A stretch of DNA of 64,000 nt from Sulfuritalea sp. (lineage in GTDB: Bacteria; Pseudomonadota; Gammaproteobacteria; Burkholderiales; Rhodocyclaceae): assembly GCA_020853215.1 (NCBI GenBank), contig JADYZH010000075.1, positions 1 through 64,000 on the forward strand, read 5' to 3'. Under the pieces are notes generated by a model. The model worked only from the letters and a program-made list of their open reading frames with translations. It made no database searches and had not been told where the DNA came from. The position numbers and the translations under genes were made by a program. Shown in pieces: positions 45,077-55,954 of the stretch. Each line of letters opens with the position of its first letter. Position 1 is the first letter of the stretch.

Positions 45077-46639
45077 ATGTCTGCGATGAGCGTGGCGTTC
45101 ATGCCTTGGGTGGGCCTGTTTCTACTGGTGCTGCATGGCACCGCCGTTGCCGGTGGCTGGCAGAAGGTTGTCGTCGGCAAAAGTGAAATCATCGAGATCG
45201 ACACGACCAGCATCGCGCATGCGGATTCGGGCGTCACCGCCTGGAGCCGCATCACACTCGATCACACGGTCAGGGATGCAGGCGGCGTCTTTGATGCGAT
45301 ACATGCGCAGAATCTCTATGACTGCACGGGGCGTCGCTTCACCACTCTGCGTCGCGCGTATTTTAATGGTGACGCGCTGGTACGCGAGGTTGTAGTTTCG
45401 CGGCAGCGAGCAAACACGGTACAGGTCGGCAGTATCGACGAACGCTTGTTCAGTCTGGCCTGCCGTGTCGCCACGGCAGGCGACACGCTCGCATCCGCAG
45501 ATTCCACCCGCAGATCGAACGACGAGGCTTCGCATGGCGAACCAGGCGGACGTCCTGCGCCAATGCACGCAGATATGCGGACACCCAGGGCCGACCATTC
45601 ACCACCCCGGCTGACGCCGGTTGCCGATACCACTCCGGTGGCACCGTCCGAAAAGCCAAAACTGATCGTCCTGCCACCGATCGACAAGGCCGCTGCGGAC
45701 AAGGCTGCCGGGAGCATCGGGCAAACGCCGGCCATGGTGCCTGCACCGACAACAGCCAGGGTAGATCCCGCCGCGCCAGACAAGGTGCCTGTGCCGACCC
45801 TGTCGGCGACCAAGCGGAACGTCGACCGACAGGAGGTCGAAAGCAAGGCTGACAAGCGTCTGCGGGAGTTGCACTACGCCACGTCGGGCCCGCGTAAGGT
45901 GACAAAGAAAAAGTTGCCGGCGGAGCCGTCCGCGGCCAGCGGCCAAGAAAACACCGCGCGTTTGCACGGCCACTGGTCTTACGAAGGCGATAGCGGGCCC
46001 GCTCACTGGGCCAGACTGCGTGGCGACTATGCCACCTGCGACACGGGAAAGCGCCAGTCGCCAATCGATATTCGCGAGGGCATAAAGGTCGATCTCGAAA
46101 GCATCAAGTTCGATTACAAGCCTACGCAGTTTCGCATCATCGACAACGGTCATACGCTACAAGTCAGTGTCGGCGAGGGACTTGGATTGACGGTGATGGG
46201 CAAACGCCATGAGTTGCTGCAATTTCACTTCCACCGTCCGTCCGAAGAGCGGATCAATGGCCGCAATTACGACATGGTGGTGCACCTGGTGCACAAGAAT
46301 GCCGAAGGCAGGCTGGCGGTCGTCGCCGTACTCCTGGAAAAAGGCAGCGAGCATCCGCTGATCCAGACGCTTTGGAACAATCTACCGCTCGAACAGAATA
46401 TGGAAGTGGCGCCGGAAGAGTCCATCGACCTGAACAAATTGTTGCCGGAAAACCGCTCTTACTGGACCTACATGGGATCGCTGACCACCCCGCCGTGCAC
46501 CGAAGGGGTTTTGTGGATGGTGCTGAAGCAACCGGTGCAGTTGGCGGCGGAACAAGTAGCCATCTTCTCGCGTGTCTACCGGAACAACGCCCGTCCGCTG
46601 CAACCGGCGAACGGTCGACTTGTCAAGGAATCGCGGTGA
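45077..46639 (+). CDS. Secreted alpha-type carbonic anhydrase fused to an N-terminal surface-adhesin E-like domain
   Basis: HWSYEGDSGPAHWARL...KRQSPIDI...LLQFHFHRPSEERING...MVVHLVHKNAEG...YWTYMGSLTTPPCTEGVLW; N-terminal signal peptide and WQKVVVGKSEIIEIDTTSI. Confidence 0.9.
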   Translation: MSAMSVAFMPWVGLFLLVLHGTAVAGGWQKVVVGKSEIIEIDTTSIAHADSGVTAWSRITLDHTVRDAGGVFDAIHAQNLYDCTGRRFTTLRRAYFNGDALVREVVVSRQRANTVQVGSIDERLFSLACRVATAGDTLASADSTRRSNDEASHGEPGGRPAPMHADMRTPRADHSPPRLTPVADTTPVAPSEKPKLIVLPPIDKAAADKAAGSIGQTPAMVPAPTTARVDPAAPDKVPVPTLSATKRNVDRQEVESKADKRLRELHYATSGPRKVTKKKLPAEPSAASGQENTARLHGHWSYEGDSGPAHWARLRGDYATCDTGKRQSPIDIREGIKVDLESIKFDYKPTQFRIIDNGHTLQVSVGEGLGLTVMGKRHELLQFHFHRPSEERINGRNYDMVVHLVHKNAEGRLAVVAVLLEKGSEHPLIQTLWNNLPLEQNMEVAPEESIDLNKLLPENRSYWTYMGSLTTPPCTEGVLWMVLKQPVQLAAEQVAIFSRVYRNNARPLQPANGRLVKESR

Positions 46640-46800
46640 GCCACCCCCCCGGCTGCGGGAAGCCGGCACCGGACCCTGGCATTCTCGGTTAAAGTTATCA
46701 GGCTCCGTGACACGACACGGCACCAAGAACGAGGCGGCTGAACCTTGTCCGCGAGCGAAGCTCGGTAGTGGGAATCAGACAATTCAAGGACAGGGGTTCA

Positions 46801-47292
46801 ATGGGCGCATTGATGTTTTCCGGAACGCGGACGCGAGACGGGTTGGCGCGACTCGCTATTTTGCTTTCAACGCTGTTGGTCGTGGCCTGCGGCGATACCC
46901 AGATGGCCTTTTTCAGCGGTGACGATCGCGCTCAAACGGTTTCGCTTGTTCGCGAACAGGCCTGGTTCGGTGGTCCGTGGCAAACCACCCTGATTGTCGC
47001 CAATAGCCCGAAGTGTCAGCGACGCTACTCCCTGGAAGGCTTGTCGGCCGACGAACTTGGAATGGACGTCTATCGCCCCGAGCCAAGCGTGTTCATCTTC
47101 AATACGGGCAAGCGTTGGTACGTGACGGAGTTGCAAAACTGCGGCTTTCAAACCTACAAGAAGCCGCCACCGGAACCGGGCGAAATTATCGGCAATTTCC
47201 GGATGCAGGACGGCAACTCGCGCTTTCTCGCCAAGAATTCCACCAACACCGTGGCCCGGGGCGCGGTTCGTCCGCCAGCCATCTCCAGATGA
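46801..47292 (+). CDS. Putative lipoprotein, unknown function
   Basis: Signal sequence with lipobox LLVVAC followed by GDTQ. Confidence 0.6.
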   Translation: MGALMFSGTRTRDGLARLAILLSTLLVVACGDTQMAFFSGDDRAQTVSLVREQAWFGGPWQTTLIVANSPKCQRRYSLEGLSADELGMDVYRPEPSVFIFNTGKRWYVTELQNCGFQTYKKPPPEPGEIIGNFRMQDGNSRFLAKNSTNTVARGAVRPPAISR

Positions 47293-47343
47293 TCGTTACC
47301 ACTGCCAGCCCGCAGCAACGCGGAAACTCTCCCGGATAAAAGC

Positions 47344-48573
47344 ATGCTGAAAAAAATCGGCGTCGAACACCTTTGCCTTGGAATGCATATTCACGAGTTG
47401 TGCGGCTCATGGATGGACCACCCGTTCTGGCGCACGCGCTTTGTGCTGGACAATGCAGACGATCTCCGCCGAATTAGAGACAGCGGCATCACCGAAGTCT
47501 GGATCGATGTCAGCATCGGCCGCGACTTATCCACCGAAGAATCGACAGCGGTAGCTCATTCTGAAGCCGAAATTGCCACAGAAGTAAATCGCAGGCTGGA
47601 GCAGGCAGCAACCCAAAGTGCTCCACAGAAGCAGGTGGCGATGGTCGAAGAGGTGAGGCGTGCGGCCAGAATTTGCGTCGGAAGCAAAAGGGCGGTGGTC
47701 TCGATGTTTCACGAAGTTCGCATGGGCAAGGCGGTATCGCCCGAGGCGGCGGGAGCCCTGGTCGATGAAATTTCAAGCTCGGTAATACGCAATCCCGGGG
47801 CGCTGATCAGCCTGGCGCGACTGAAGACGGCGGACGACTACACCTACATGCACTCAGTGGCGGTTTGCGCTCTGATGGTGGCGCTGGCCCGCCAGCTGAA
47901 TCTTGACGATGCGACCGTGCGCGAACTGGGGATGGCGGGACTGCTGCACGACCTGGGAAAGGCGCTGATGCCGATGGAGGTACTGAACAAGCCCGGCAAA
48001 CTGACGGATGAGGAATTCGCCATCATCAAGGGTCACCCGGAAGCAGGACATAGAATCCTGGTCGAGGGTGCGACTGCAGGTGATATTCCGCTCGATGTGG
48101 TCTTGCATCACCACGAGAAGACGGATGGGAGCGGCTATCCGCGACGATTGAAGGGCGACCAGATCAGCCTCTACGCCCGAATGGGCGCGGTGTGCGATGT
48201 GTATGACGCGATAACCTCCAACCGCCCGTACAAGGCCGGCTGGGATCCGGCCGAATCCATTCGCAAGATGGCAGAATGGTGCAATGGTCATTTTGACGAA
48301 CGCATATTTCAGGCCTTCGTCAAATGCATCGGCATCTACCCTGTCGGTTCGCTGGTGCGGCTGGCATCGGGACGCCTGGGCGTAGTGACGGAGCAGTCTG
48401 AACAATCACTGCTTACCCCATGTGTAAAAGTATTCTTTTCTACCAAGTCGAAAACACAGATAGCTCCCGAAATCGTCGATCTATCCCGTGCGAGCGTGAA
48501 GGACGAGATCGTCAGTCGCGAGGAAGCAAGCCGCTGGGGCTTGAGGAACATCGAACAACTATGGGCACCGTAA
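47344..48573 (+). CDS. HD-GYP domain protein with N-terminal DUF3391-like region
   Basis: LLHDLGKALMPMEVLNKPGKLTDEEFAIIKGHPEAGHRIL; LHHHEKTDGSGYPRRLKGDQISLYARMGAVCDVYDAITSNRPYK. Confidence 0.92.
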   Translation: MLKKIGVEHLCLGMHIHELCGSWMDHPFWRTRFVLDNADDLRRIRDSGITEVWIDVSIGRDLSTEESTAVAHSEAEIATEVNRRLEQAATQSAPQKQVAMVEEVRRAARICVGSKRAVVSMFHEVRMGKAVSPEAAGALVDEISSSVIRNPGALISLARLKTADDYTYMHSVAVCALMVALARQLNLDDATVRELGMAGLLHDLGKALMPMEVLNKPGKLTDEEFAIIKGHPEAGHRILVEGATAGDIPLDVVLHHHEKTDGSGYPRRLKGDQISLYARMGAVCDVYDAITSNRPYKAGWDPAESIRKMAEWCNGHFDERIFQAFVKCIGIYPVGSLVRLASGRLGVVTEQSEQSLLTPCVKVFFSTKSKTQIAPEIVDLSRASVKDEIVSREEASRWGLRNIEQLWAP

Positions 48574-48632
48574 GTGTCGCCATGTCGCCAGCGTACAAAC
48601 CGCGCGCCTTGAACCGCAAGCGAGTGCCGGGC

Positions 48633-49463
48633 ATGTCCAAGCAGGATGACGTATCGACCGAACCGGCGGCCAGGCGGCGCGAGAAGCGGCAGCCGCACTC
48701 CCACCATACTCGGAATCCGCTGCTTTCAGCCGTGCTTGCCCAGTTGCTCGGTGCCCTGGCGGCCGGCGGCCTCGCGCTGGCCTTTTTTCCGCCATCCTTC
48801 GTCCAGCCTCTTGCCATCGCCGCGCTGCAGGGGTCTTGCGCGCTGGTTGCGGCCTGGCGACTGCGGGCGCGAGCCTGGTGGCTACCCATCCATCTGGTTT
48901 TCATGCCGCTCGTGGTTCTGGCCCGTGGCATGGACCTGCCGTCATGGCTGTGGGCCAGTGGATTTCTCTTGCTGCTATTGATTTTCTGGCGCACCGATAC
49001 AAGCCAGGTCCCGCTATATCTCACCAATCGCAAAAGTCGTTACGCCGTGCTGTCCGTCCTGCCGGCTACGCCCTGCCGGGTGATCGACCTCGGCTGCGGC
49101 GATGGCGCCTTGTTGCGCCACCTGGCCCGCAGCCGACCGGATTGCACGTTCGTCGGCTTCGAACATGCGCCCCTCACCTGGGCCTGGGCCCGGCTGTCCA
49201 CGCACGGCCTTGCCAACGTCGACATCCGCCGCGGTGATTTCTGGACCCACCCACTTGCCGGCTACGACCTTGTGTACGCCTTTCTCTCGCCGGCACCAAT
49301 GGCAAGACTTTGGGCCAAGGCCCGTGCCGAAATGTCGCCCGGCGCCCGCCTCGTCAGCAACAGTTTTGTCGTTCCGGAACAGGCGCCGTTGGCGGTGGTC
49401 GATGTCGACGACAAGCGCCGGACACGACTCAACATTTACATTGGCGCCAGCCTGCCAGGCTGA
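48633..49463 (+). CDS. Class I SAM-dependent methyltransferase with hydrophobic N-terminus
   Basis: VIDLGCGDGALLRHLARSRPDCTFVGFEHAPLTWAWARL; start chosen at MSKQDDVS. Confidence 0.72.
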   Translation: MSKQDDVSTEPAARRREKRQPHSHHTRNPLLSAVLAQLLGALAAGGLALAFFPPSFVQPLAIAALQGSCALVAAWRLRARAWWLPIHLVFMPLVVLARGMDLPSWLWASGFLLLLLIFWRTDTSQVPLYLTNRKSRYAVLSVLPATPCRVIDLGCGDGALLRHLARSRPDCTFVGFEHAPLTWAWARLSTHGLANVDIRRGDFWTHPLAGYDLVYAFLSPAPMARLWAKARAEMSPGARLVSNSFVVPEQAPLAVVDVDDKRRTRLNIYIGASLPG

Positions 49464-49526
49464 TGCAGCCCCAGAATCAGAACGCTGGGCCGGCAGCGGG
49501 TGGCTGAAGCTCAATAATACACGGGG

Positions 49527-49610
49527 CTACGTAGATACCGCAGTTTGTAGCGTAATCCACGGATAAACAAAGCCGAGTCTCTTTGGGATCATCCACCTCC
49601 ATGGGAAGCG
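49527..49610 (+). repeat. Conserved upstream element copy E (upstream of the GGDEF gene)
   Basis: CTACGTAGATACCGCAGTTTGTAGCGTAATCCACGGATAAACAAAGCCGAGTCTCTTTGGGATCATCC. Confidence 0.87.
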
Positions 49611-49772
49611 AATATCCTGCCGGCTCGCATGTAAACTGCTCGAAGAAGAACATCTCGGCTGGCAATCCTGGTGATCCGGGACTCCGGCATGCAGCCGTAA
49701 TGCCGATTCATGCACGATCTTCCGCGCAGAGCCACCAGATTTACTAATGGATTAGAGACGCAATGGTGAAAC

Positions 49773-51569
49773 ATGGCTGAGCCCGGCAAACTTTCCGAAC
49801 TTGAAATCGCCCGCGAAACCCTGCGCAGTCTCGCATCGAGAAAAATACCCCCGACGCCTGACAATTACAGGGCCTTGTATTTCGAAATATCCGGCGCACC
49901 GGTCACTGCGTCCTTTCCAGCGCAGGAGTTCAAGGCACTGAACGCGGCCTTGCCGCGCACTACCCCGGAGCAAAATCGTTTCACCCGTCAGCTGGAAACC
50001 GCGATTGCCAAGGGAACATGGGAAGGGGTAGGCGCGGTACTGACCGACTTGCTGACCAAATTCGGCAGCGACCAGCCGCACTGGCCGGGCTTGATTCGCG
50101 ATCTGGTGCAACAACTTGAAGCGCATACTGCCGGCCTGACCGCCGCCCGAAAGAAGGAAGCGCTGGAGCATGTCCTGTCGGGTTCGGGAAACTCCGATCT
50201 TCTGCTCAACCGCCTGCAGTCATTGATTCGCTCCTGGAGCCAGAATCCCGCAGGTAGCGGGCCTGCCGTACTGGCCACACAGGGAGCAGACCTGGAAGCG
50301 ATCGTTAAGGCACCCGCTGCGACGCCATCCGCAACGAACCGGAAACCACTGCTCCAGCCGGTCTGGCAGGGTGGCATCGTCGATCTGCGAGAGATCATCG
50401 CCCAATTGCTCGACAATACCCTCTCGATAGTCTTGCGCGACAAACCCGAGCTCGCCAGCGAGGCAAACCAGATTGCAGCCAGCGTGCGGGCCGCGCAAAA
50501 CGCCGAAGCACTGATTGGCCTCTCGGAGCGGCTGAAGAAACTCTGCTACCGGGCCCACTTCATCGCCGAAGATCAGGCCGAGTTGAGCAATGCCCTGCTT
50601 CATCTGGTCCAGCTGATCGTGGAGAACATCGGTGAACTGGTGGTCGAAGATCAGTGGCTGACGGGTCAGATCAAGGTGGTGCGCGACCTGTTTCTTCAGC
50701 CACTCGACTTGCGCAGGCTGGATGATGCAGAACGCCGGATGAAGGATGTCATCGTAAAGCAGAGCTCGCTCAAGAAGAGCCTGAAGGAGGCTAACGACCG
50801 CCTCAAGCTGATGCTGATGACATTCGTAGACCGGCTGGCCGACTTTTCCGAGACGACCAGCGAATATCACGGCAAGATCGAAAGCTGTTCGGAGAAAATC
50901 AGTAAAGCCAAGGACATTTCCGAGCTCACCGACGTGCTGGGCGAGGTCATGCGCGAAACCCGCGTGATACAGATCAACACGGCGCGCTCACGCGATGAAT
51001 TGAACGTCATGCGCAGCCAGGTGAGCGAGTCGGAGCAGATAGTTGCCCGCCTGCAGAATGAACTCTCGCACGCCAGCGAACTGGTCCGGCACGACATGCT
51101 GACCGGGGCGCTCAATCGCAAGGGCCTGGACGAAACCATGGAAAAGGAAATTGCCCGCCTCCGACGCCAGGGCGGAACGCTCAGTCTGGCGCTGCTCGAT
51201 GTCGACAATTTCAAAAAGCTCAACGACACCATGGGACATTCCGCGGGCGATGCCGCGCTGGTGCATCTGGCTGCGGTCGTCAAGGAAGTGGTGCGCCCCG
51301 ACGATACACTGGCGCGTTACGGCGGCGAAGAGTTCGTCGTGCTGCTGCCCAATACCTCAAGCGAGGAAGCCGTTACCGTCATGAAACGCGTCCAGCGCGA
51401 GCTCACGCGAAACTTTTTCCTGCACAAGAACGACAAGGTCTTGATCACTTTCAGTTGCGGAGTAGCGGAGTTAGCCAATGAAGAAGAACCCTACGACGCC
51501 CTGAAGCGAGCCGACGCCGCGATGTATCTAGCCAAGCGCGCAGGCAAGAATCGGGTCATACCGTCGTAG
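49773..51569 (+). CDS. GGDEF diguanylate cyclase
   Basis: HDMLTGALNRKGLDE; LLDVDNFKKLNDTMGHSAGDAAL; VRPDDTLARYGGEEFVVLLP (GGEEF with RxxD I-site five residues upstream). Confidence 0.94.
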   Translation: MAEPGKLSELEIARETLRSLASRKIPPTPDNYRALYFEISGAPVTASFPAQEFKALNAALPRTTPEQNRFTRQLETAIAKGTWEGVGAVLTDLLTKFGSDQPHWPGLIRDLVQQLEAHTAGLTAARKKEALEHVLSGSGNSDLLLNRLQSLIRSWSQNPAGSGPAVLATQGADLEAIVKAPAATPSATNRKPLLQPVWQGGIVDLREIIAQLLDNTLSIVLRDKPELASEANQIAASVRAAQNAEALIGLSERLKKLCYRAHFIAEDQAELSNALLHLVQLIVENIGELVVEDQWLTGQIKVVRDLFLQPLDLRRLDDAERRMKDVIVKQSSLKKSLKEANDRLKLMLMTFVDRLADFSETTSEYHGKIESCSEKISKAKDISELTDVLGEVMRETRVIQINTARSRDELNVMRSQVSESEQIVARLQNELSHASELVRHDMLTGALNRKGLDETMEKEIARLRRQGGTLSLALLDVDNFKKLNDTMGHSAGDAALVHLAAVVKEVVRPDDTLARYGGEEFVVLLPNTSSEEAVTVMKRVQRELTRNFFLHKNDKVLITFSCGVAELANEEEPYDALKRADAAMYLAKRAGKNRVIPS

Positions 51570-51598
51570 CACCGAACCACCGACCGAATCGTAGTTTG

Positions 51599-51634
51599 CG
51601 GATCGCCCGAGCGGAAATGCTTCGACGCGATCCG
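51599..51634. terminator. Inverted repeat between convergent genes, candidate bidirectional terminator
   Basis: CGGATCGC ... GCGATCCG, 8-bp perfect arms with a further pairable loop, between stops at 51569 (+) and 51657 (-). Confidence 0.45.
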
Positions 51635-51656
51635 TCAGAATCCGGAACAACCTCTC

Positions 51657-54600
51657 CTACCGGTGGTCCCGGCTGAGCGCCTTCAGCAGGGTCGCGAACA
51701 GCGCGTCCGGATTGAAGGGTTTGGCAAGAAAGTCAGTCATCCCTGCCTCGAAGCAGCGGGCCTGGTCCTCGGCAAATGCGTTGGCTGTCATGGCGATGAT
51801 CGGTGTGTCACGGTAGCCGATCATTTCACGAATCTGCCGCGTCGCCTCCAGGCCGTCGACGTTGGGCATCTGCATGTCCATGAAGATGACCGCATAGCAG
51901 GTCTCCTGCGCCAGAGTGACCGCTTCGGCGCCATCTTGCGCCGTGTCGATCACCAGACCGAGATCCTCCAACAGCATCCCGGCCACTTCCCGGTTCACCG
52001 GCTCGTCGTCGGCCACCAGAATGCGATAGCCTTGGAAACGCTGCCGGATCTGCGCTTCGGCATCGAGGTTCGGCGCTTGCGGTGCAGCGGTGGTGGCAGA
52101 TTTTTTCAGCCGCGCCTCGAACCAGAAAGTGCTGCCCGCCCCCGGCGTGCTGTCAGCGCCGACTTCGCCGCCCATCAGTTCGGCCAGCCGCCGCGTAATG
52201 GCCAGCCCGAGTCCGGTGCCGCCATATTTGCGCGTGGTCGAATTGTCAGCCTGCTCGAAAGCCCCAAAGAGCCGGGGCATGATCTCGGGCGGGATACCGA
52301 TGCCGGTATCCTCAACTTCGACGCGCACCCGCACCGATTCGGCGGTCTCCTCCCCCTTGCGGATACGCAGCGTCACGCTACCCGTTTCGGTGAACTTGAT
52401 GGCATTGGTGGCATAGTTGAGCAAGGCCTGCTGCAACCGCGTCGGATCGCCCACCAAGTTGGGCGGCAAGGGTTCTGTCTCGATCAGCAGGCGCAGGCCC
52501 TTGGCCGCGGCGCGTTCCGAAAGTAGCGTGCGGACATTGTCCAGAAGGCCGTCGAGGAGGATGGGCACCTCCTCCAGCGAGAACCTCCCGGCCTCGATCT
52601 TGGAAAGGTCGAGGATGTCGTTGATGATGGCCAGCAGGTGCTGGGCCGAGGCGTCGATGATGTCCAGGCGCCCTGCCTGCTGAAGCGTCACACCGCTGCG
52701 GCGCAGGATATGAGCCATGCCCAGGATGCCATTCATCGGGGTGCGGATTTCATGGCTCATGTTGGCCAGGAAGGCGCTCTTGGCGCGGTTGGCGGCTTCG
52801 GCCTGGAACTTGGCCAAGGTCAGGGACTGGTTTGCCGTTTCGAGGTCGGCGGTACGCGCAACGACACGCGCTTCGAGATCGGCGTTGAGCCTTCTGATCT
52901 CGGTCTCGGCACGCCTGCGCTCGGTAATGTCGCGACTGATGACAACCAGCCCCTCACGCCCACCCTGCTGGTCATAGATCGGCACCCTCCTCACCTCAAA
53001 ATCGTGCAAGCGACCGTCATCAGCGACAATGGCCTCATACGCCAGGGTCAACCGGCCGGCCTCCCACGCCTTTTCGTCATCCGCCAGGCCGGTTTCATGC
53101 ATGGAGCGGAACTCCGGATGCAGCTCGGCCAATTCCATTTCGGATTTTTCCTGCCAGGGAATGGCGTGCAACCGGTACAGGCGCCTGGCAGCTTCATTGG
53201 TAATGATCCACCGACTCTTTCCATCCTTGAAGAAAATGGCATCCGGGATGGCCTCGATCAGGGCACCCAGAGACTTGTGGGAGAACGCCAGATCCATCTC
53301 GCTCTGCTTGCGCTCGGTAATGTCGATGTAGCTGGTGATAAAGCCGCCACAGGGCAGGGGCATGCCGCGAATCTCCAGCACCGTACCGTTGGCGCACATC
53401 CGCTCGAACAGGTGCGGCTGGAAATTGCGGGCACGGGCGACGACGGCTGCGACTATCTGCCCGGTATCGCCGGGACCGTACTCGCCGCGCTCGGCGTTGA
53501 AGCGGATGATGTCCTCGAAATGCACCTCCGGCTTTTCAAACAGCGCATCGGACAAGTCCAGCAACTGCTTGAACTGGTTGTTGTATATGACCAGGCGCAA
53601 GCCAGCGTCGAACACCGATATGGCGCCAGGAAAATTCTCGATGATGGCGGTAAGCAGGTTGTTCTGCCGCAGCAGCTTCTCCTCGATGTTCTTGCGTACG
53701 GTGATGTCGGCGATTACGCCGATGAGACCACTTTCCTTGCCATTGGCGTCGTGGAAAGGCCTCCCCGTCAGATGCCCCCAGAATTCAGTTTGGTCGGTGC
53801 GCCAGTAGTGACTGTCCAGATCCACCGAGGGAATGGCGCCTGACAGCAACTCACTCATCTTCTGCCGACCGGCATCGTGCTCCGACGGGTGAACAAGGGC
53901 GGCATACTCGCTTCCCACCAATTCATTGAGCGCACGTCCGAACATCTCGGCCATGCGCCGGTTGGCTCGCGTGATCCGCCCTTCCTTGTCAATCAGGAAG
54001 ATTGCCACGCTGGACGTATCGAGAACCTGTTTGAGCAAGGCTTCGCGTCCCGCCAGATCGTCATTGGCCCTTCCCAGCGCCTGCGTGCGCTCGACGACCT
54101 TATGCTCAAGCTCCCCCTGGTGGGCCCGCAACTTCGCCACCAGTATCGCGACAGACGTCAGCAACAGGCTGAAGATCAGGCCGAACACGGACTTTAGCCA
54201 GAACCAGAGCGGATCACCCCAGCCCTTGATGGGCGCGACGCTCAGGGTCCAGTTACCATAGGCCAAGTCCAGGTTCTGCTCCACGGGTGCGACCAGGGCA
54301 GCGGACGACGAGGTGGCGATCACCTGCTTCTGCCCGCTATCAGGATGAATGCGCCAGAGTTCATAATCGATTCCCTGCTCGACCAGCTGCGGCAAGCGGG
54401 CACCCACCAGCGCCTCGGGGAAGCGGATCACGACGTAGGTGAATCCCCAGAAGTAGCGCTTCCCCTTTGCATCACTCAGAAACACCGGCAAGCGCCCGAC
54501 GGCACCGAGACCGCCTTGCACCAGATTCATCGGGCCGGCCAGGGTCAGTTTTCCGGTATCCCGGGCGATCGCGGCCTCCTTGTCCTGCACTGGATCGTTC

Positions 54601-54983
54601 AATTGGTCGAAACCGATGGACTTTTCGTTACCGGTCAGCGGCACGACCTGCCGAATGATGCCTCCGGGCGAGATTCCCAAGGCAGAGACACCCGGATAAA
54701 ACCGCAGCATCTCGCTGGCAACTGCATCAAACTCGGGGATGTTCCCGTTCCCATGGCGAACAAGTGCGGCCATGGCGTAGGTGGCGGATAGTGACCGTTC
54801 GATAGTGGTCTCAAGTGCGCGCGAATGGTCTTTGGCCAAACCGGCAATGCGCGCTTGTTCCTCCCGCAGGTTGTGTTGCTCGGAATGCCAGATCACGCTC
54901 GCCGCAACTGCCGCGGCCGCCAGGAATACGGCTGCCGCCATGACCAGCAAACGCTGGCTGCGTGGATGGGAATTGGCGTTCAT
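51657..54983 (-). CDS. Hybrid sensor histidine kinase with CHASE-type sensor, PAS domains and REC
   Basis: N-terminal TM plus [27 protein letters not shown] (CHASE-like); [52 protein letters not shown]. Confidence 0.92.
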   Translation of the reverse strand: MNANSHPRSQRLLVMAAAVFLAAAAVAASVIWHSEQHNLREEQARIAGLAKDHSRALETTIERSLSATYAMAALVRHGNGNIPEFDAVASEMLRFYPGVSALGISPGGIIRQVVPLTGNEKSIGFDQLNDPVQDKEAAIARDTGKLTLAGPMNLVQGGLGAVGRLPVFLSDAKGKRYFWGFTYVVIRFPEALVGARLPQLVEQGIDYELWRIHPDSGQKQVIATSSSAALVAPVEQNLDLAYGNWTLSVAPIKGWGDPLWFWLKSVFGLIFSLLLTSVAILVAKLRAHQGELEHKVVERTQALGRANDDLAGREALLKQVLDTSSVAIFLIDKEGRITRANRRMAEMFGRALNELVGSEYAALVHPSEHDAGRQKMSELLSGAIPSVDLDSHYWRTDQTEFWGHLTGRPFHDANGKESGLIGVIADITVRKNIEEKLLRQNNLLTAIIENFPGAISVFDAGLRLVIYNNQFKQLLDLSDALFEKPEVHFEDIIRFNAERGEYGPGDTGQIVAAVVARARNFQPHLFERMCANGTVLEIRGMPLPCGGFITSYIDITERKQSEMDLAFSHKSLGALIEAIPDAIFFKDGKSRWIITNEAARRLYRLHAIPWQEKSEMELAELHPEFRSMHETGLADDEKAWEAGRLTLAYEAIVADDGRLHDFEVRRVPIYDQQGGREGLVVISRDITERRRAETEIRRLNADLEARVVARTADLETANQSLTLAKFQAEAANRAKSAFLANMSHEIRTPMNGILGMAHILRRSGVTLQQAGRLDIIDASAQHLLAIINDILDLSKIEAGRFSLEEVPILLDGLLDNVRTLLSERAAAKGLRLLIETEPLPPNLVGDPTRLQQALLNYATNAIKFTETGSVTLRIRKGEETAESVRVRVEVEDTGIGIPPEIMPRLFGAFEQADNSTTRKYGGTGLGLAITRRLAELMGGEVGADSTPGAGSTFWFEARLKKSATTAAPQAPNLDAEAQIRQRFQGYRILVADDEPVNREVAGMLLEDLGLVIDTAQDGAEAVTLAQETCYAVIFMDMQMPNVDGLEATRQIREMIGYRDTPIIAMTANAFAEDQARCFEAGMTDFLAKPFNPDALFATLLKALSRDHR

Positions 54984-55198
54984 ATGGATTTCATGATGGC
55001 CCGAGAGCCGAATGTTTCAGCCGCTTCAACTTGCAAGATTCGGCATATTCAAACGAACCGCACCGAGTATCCGGGACATCGATACCTCCGTCAATTGCCT
55101 GTTTTTGACTGCAAATTCCGGAGAAATCCTCATGCCGTCCCGACAGCGCTCCGGGCCATATGCGGCGGGATTCCTCACCTTTCACGACGTGCATGATT

Positions 55199-55954
55199 TC
55201 AATTGAATGGTCGCTTGATAGCCGGAGGAACCGGCAAGGTCGGCAAACTTGGCGGCGTCGGCGATATTGGCAGCGTTGGCAGGGTCTGGAAAGCCGGCTT
55301 CGGATGGGCTCCAAAAACGGCCATCCACAGCTCACCTGCATGTGGATATGAAACCGCTGGCGGATCGGACGGAAGCCTTGCTTCGTACTGGTTGGCCCAG
55401 GCTGCCGCGTTTCCGTATGCGGTTCGCCAATTATGGATCACCTGGGCGATAACGTCGTCCTTTGCCGGTACTTGCATCCCACATACCCGGGCCTGGTCCT
55501 CCCTGTCCAAACCCATCGCACGATTCATTTCATTCAGCTCTTTCAGACCTTCACATCCGTCTCTTACATCCAGCTCGGTCATCGCAACGAGTACCCCAAC
55601 GCCGATGTAGGGGATAGAAGTCCCGGCCATCGCCGAAACATTCCGGGTAACGTTCCTGGAAATCCGGTGCGCCAAATTCGACGACAGCTTTCTTCCGGCA
55701 GTGTTCGCAACCAGAACTGTTTGCCGCAACTGCTCAGCCCTTGCTTCGAGATCCCGATTGACTTTCTCCAGTTCCAGAATTCTCTCCTCGAGTTCCATAC
55801 TCACTTTTTCCAATGCAGCATATCTTTCTTCAAGGCTCACTGTCGCGGGATCGAGGTCTGCAATGGCAGTCGCTGACGTAGCAGCCTCCTGTGCCTGGGC
55901 CAAATTGCTGATTGCGAAAATACAGGCTGCCAGGACCGCGATACGCATCGTCAT
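55199..55954 (-). CDS. Secreted coiled-coil protein with Pro-rich C-terminus, unknown function
   Basis: Signal peptide MTMRIAVLAACIFAISNLAQAQ; heptad-rich LEERYAALEKVSMELEERILELEKVNRDLEARAEQL; C-terminal LPTLPISPTPPSLPTLPVPP. Confidence 0.6.
   Translation of the reverse strand: MTMRIAVLAACIFAISNLAQAQEAATSATAIADLDPATVSLEERYAALEKVSMELEERILELEKVNRDLEARAEQLRQTVLVANTAGRKLSSNLAHRISRNVTRNVSAMAGTSIPYIGVGVLVAMTELDVRDGCEGLKELNEMNRAMGLDREDQARVCGMQVPAKDDVIAQVIHNWRTAYGNAAAWANQYEARLPSDPPAVSYPHAGELWMAVFGAHPKPAFQTLPTLPISPTPPSLPTLPVPPAIKRPFN

Noticed and set aside
44866-45255. Minus-strand ORF between fliE and the carbonic anhydrase gene
   Set aside because: Overlaps the carbonic anhydrase N-terminus and has no recognisable domain; possible gene remnant but unsupported.
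49555-49568. GGATAA-like string in the element as a sigma-28 (FliA) promoter
   Set aside because: AGTTT-N12-ACGGATAA only partly matches TAAAGTTT-N11-GCCGATAA and is lost in copies A and C; not enough to call.
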